In this document: in pieces, positions 5,604 through 6,269 of the stretch
How the letters are laid out: each line of letters opens with the position of its first letter
How positions within the stretch are numbered: position 1 is the stretch's first letter
Notes under the pieces: generated by a model
The model's database searches: none
Told to the model about the DNA's origin: nothing
Seen by the model: only the letters and a program-made list of their open reading frames with translations
From: an uncultured Thermomicrobiales bacterium
GTDB taxonomy: Bacteria > Chloroflexota > Chloroflexia > Thermomicrobiales > UBA6265
Assembly: GCA_902806395.1 (NCBI GenBank)
Contig: CADCWH010000169.1
Location: 1-6,269 of the forward strand
DNA: 6,269 nt
Direction: 5' to 3'
Made by a program: the position numbers and the translations under genes

Positions 5604-5648
5604 GGTCGACCGTCGCCTATCCCCTGACCCCTCGGTCGAAATCGACCG
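5604..5648 (+). repeat. Overlapping alternative hairpins between the ABC ATPase and permease genes
   Basis: CGGTCGA (5633-5639) can pair with upstream TCGACCG (5606-5612, 20-nt loop) or with downstream TCGACCG (5642-5648; in practice 6 bp with a 4-nt loop). The two pairings exclude each other. This could tune expression of the permease relative to the ATPase, stabilise the mRNA, or be chance. There is no T-run, so a terminator is unlikely. Confidence 0.3.
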
Positions 5649-5678
5649 CCGACTGCCATCCGACACTCCGGAGACCGA

Positions 5679-6269
5679 ATGATCCCATTGCTCAGGAGCG
5701 AACTCTTCCGGCTCGTCAAGCGTCCGATGCCCTGGATCATGCTGCTGATCGTGGCGGTCGGCGTGCTCCTCCTCTACGGTGCCCTCTGGGCCGTCCTCGA
5801 GAGTTCCGCCAGCGGTGCGGACGCCCGAGAACTGCGGGACGTGCTCCGGATCGGGGCGACGACGGAGTTGGGCCTGAGCCTGGTCACGACCTTGGCCACG
5901 ATCCTAGTGGTGATCATCGCGAGCAGCACCATCGGGGCGGAGTACGGGTGGGGCACCATCAGGACGCTGTTGCCCCGCGCCAGCGGCCGCCTGGCCCTGG
6001 CCGCCGCCAAGCTGGTCACGATCGCACTCTTCATCTCGGTGACGATCGCGTTCGGCTACCTGGCCTCGTTGGGCATGTCCGCGCTCGTCACCTCGGCGGC
6101 CGGTCTGGAAACGGAATTCGGCGACGGATTCTTCAGGCATTCGCTGGCCTCGGTCGGCCGAAGCATCTACGTCATCGTGCCGTACGCCGCGCTGTCGTTC
6201 ATGGTCGCGCTCTGGAGCCGGTCGAACGCGGCGGGGATTTCGGTCGGGCTGGCCGTCTATTTCCTCGAG
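5679..6269 (+). CDS. ABC-2 family transporter permease (partial, C-terminus beyond window)
   Basis: ATG 5679 has GGAG 5 nt upstream (5670-5673), and the frame is open for 197 codons to the window end. The layout is that of ABC-2 permeases paired with BcrA-type ATPases: a short basic N-terminus (LLRSELFRLVKRP), TM1 at about 19-40, an outer loop with charged residues (48-57), TM2 at about 64-84, then the conserved cytoplasmic segment GAEYGWGTIRTLLPRASGR (86-104), TM3 at about 108-135, and TM4 at about 163-180 followed by the start of another hydrophobic segment. Full-length relatives are around 250-330 residues, so roughly a quarter to a third is missing. It should form the membrane channel for the ATPase encoded directly upstream. 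Confidence 0.88.
   Translation, partial: MIPLLRSELFRLVKRPMPWIMLLIVAVGVLLLYGALWAVLESSASGADARELRDVLRIGATTELGLSLVTTLATILVVIIASSTIGAEYGWGTIRTLLPRASGRLALAAAKLVTIALFISVTIAFGYLASLGMSALVTSAAGLETEFGDGFFRHSLASVGRSIYVIVPYAALSFMVALWSRSNAAGISVGLAVYFLE

Noticed and set aside
1861..5611. Shared GGTCGACC palindrome at 1861-1868 and 5604-5611
   Set aside because: An 8-nt palindrome made of common TCGA/CG words is expected by chance in GC-rich DNA, and the flanks differ.

Overview
This is a GC-rich window (by eye well above 60% G+C) of dense bacterial genes, most with readable Shine-Dalgarno sites (GGGGAGG, GGAGGAG, AGGAG, GGAG). Gene content and codon use would suit a high-GC member of the Chloroflexota (for example a Thermomicrobia relative) or an actinobacterium. 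The sequence alone does not settle this, and there is no rRNA or tRNA to help.

Layout. The left half reads leftward. From the middle outwards it holds an ECF sigma factor (3250 to 2636), a single-pass membrane protein whose start overlaps the sigma stop by 20 nt (2655 to 2044), a 362-nt gap with a very G-rich plus strand, and a large membrane-anchored MutS-family ATPase (1681 to beyond the left edge). The right half reads rightward. It holds an exported SIMPL/DUF541 protein (3497-4459), a structured 158-nt gap, an ABC exporter ATPase of the BcrA/CcmA type (4618-5595), and the start of its ABC-2 permease (5679 to beyond the right edge).

How the parts may work together. The sigma factor and membrane protein look like a translationally coupled sigma/regulator pair. 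The membrane protein sits where an anti-sigma factor normally sits but has no cysteine, so it cannot be a standard zinc anti-sigma. In the divergent gap between the sigma gene and the SIMPL gene, the same two-part motif, TGTCCCATT then CATCT, with exactly 17 nt between TGTCCC and CATCT, occurs once on each strand, each copy facing one gene. This is the most informative signal in the window. It suggests the sigma factor drives both its own operon and the exported SIMPL protein, as a small envelope-response module. The ABC pair is probably a separate exporter operon. Its leader can fold into a strong hairpin followed by a gap-free four-stem cloverleaf ending 7 nt before the ribosome binding site.

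Both end genes are cut by the window edges. Several long open frames overlap the real genes on the other strand, but they are Arg/Pro/Gly-rich and were rejected.
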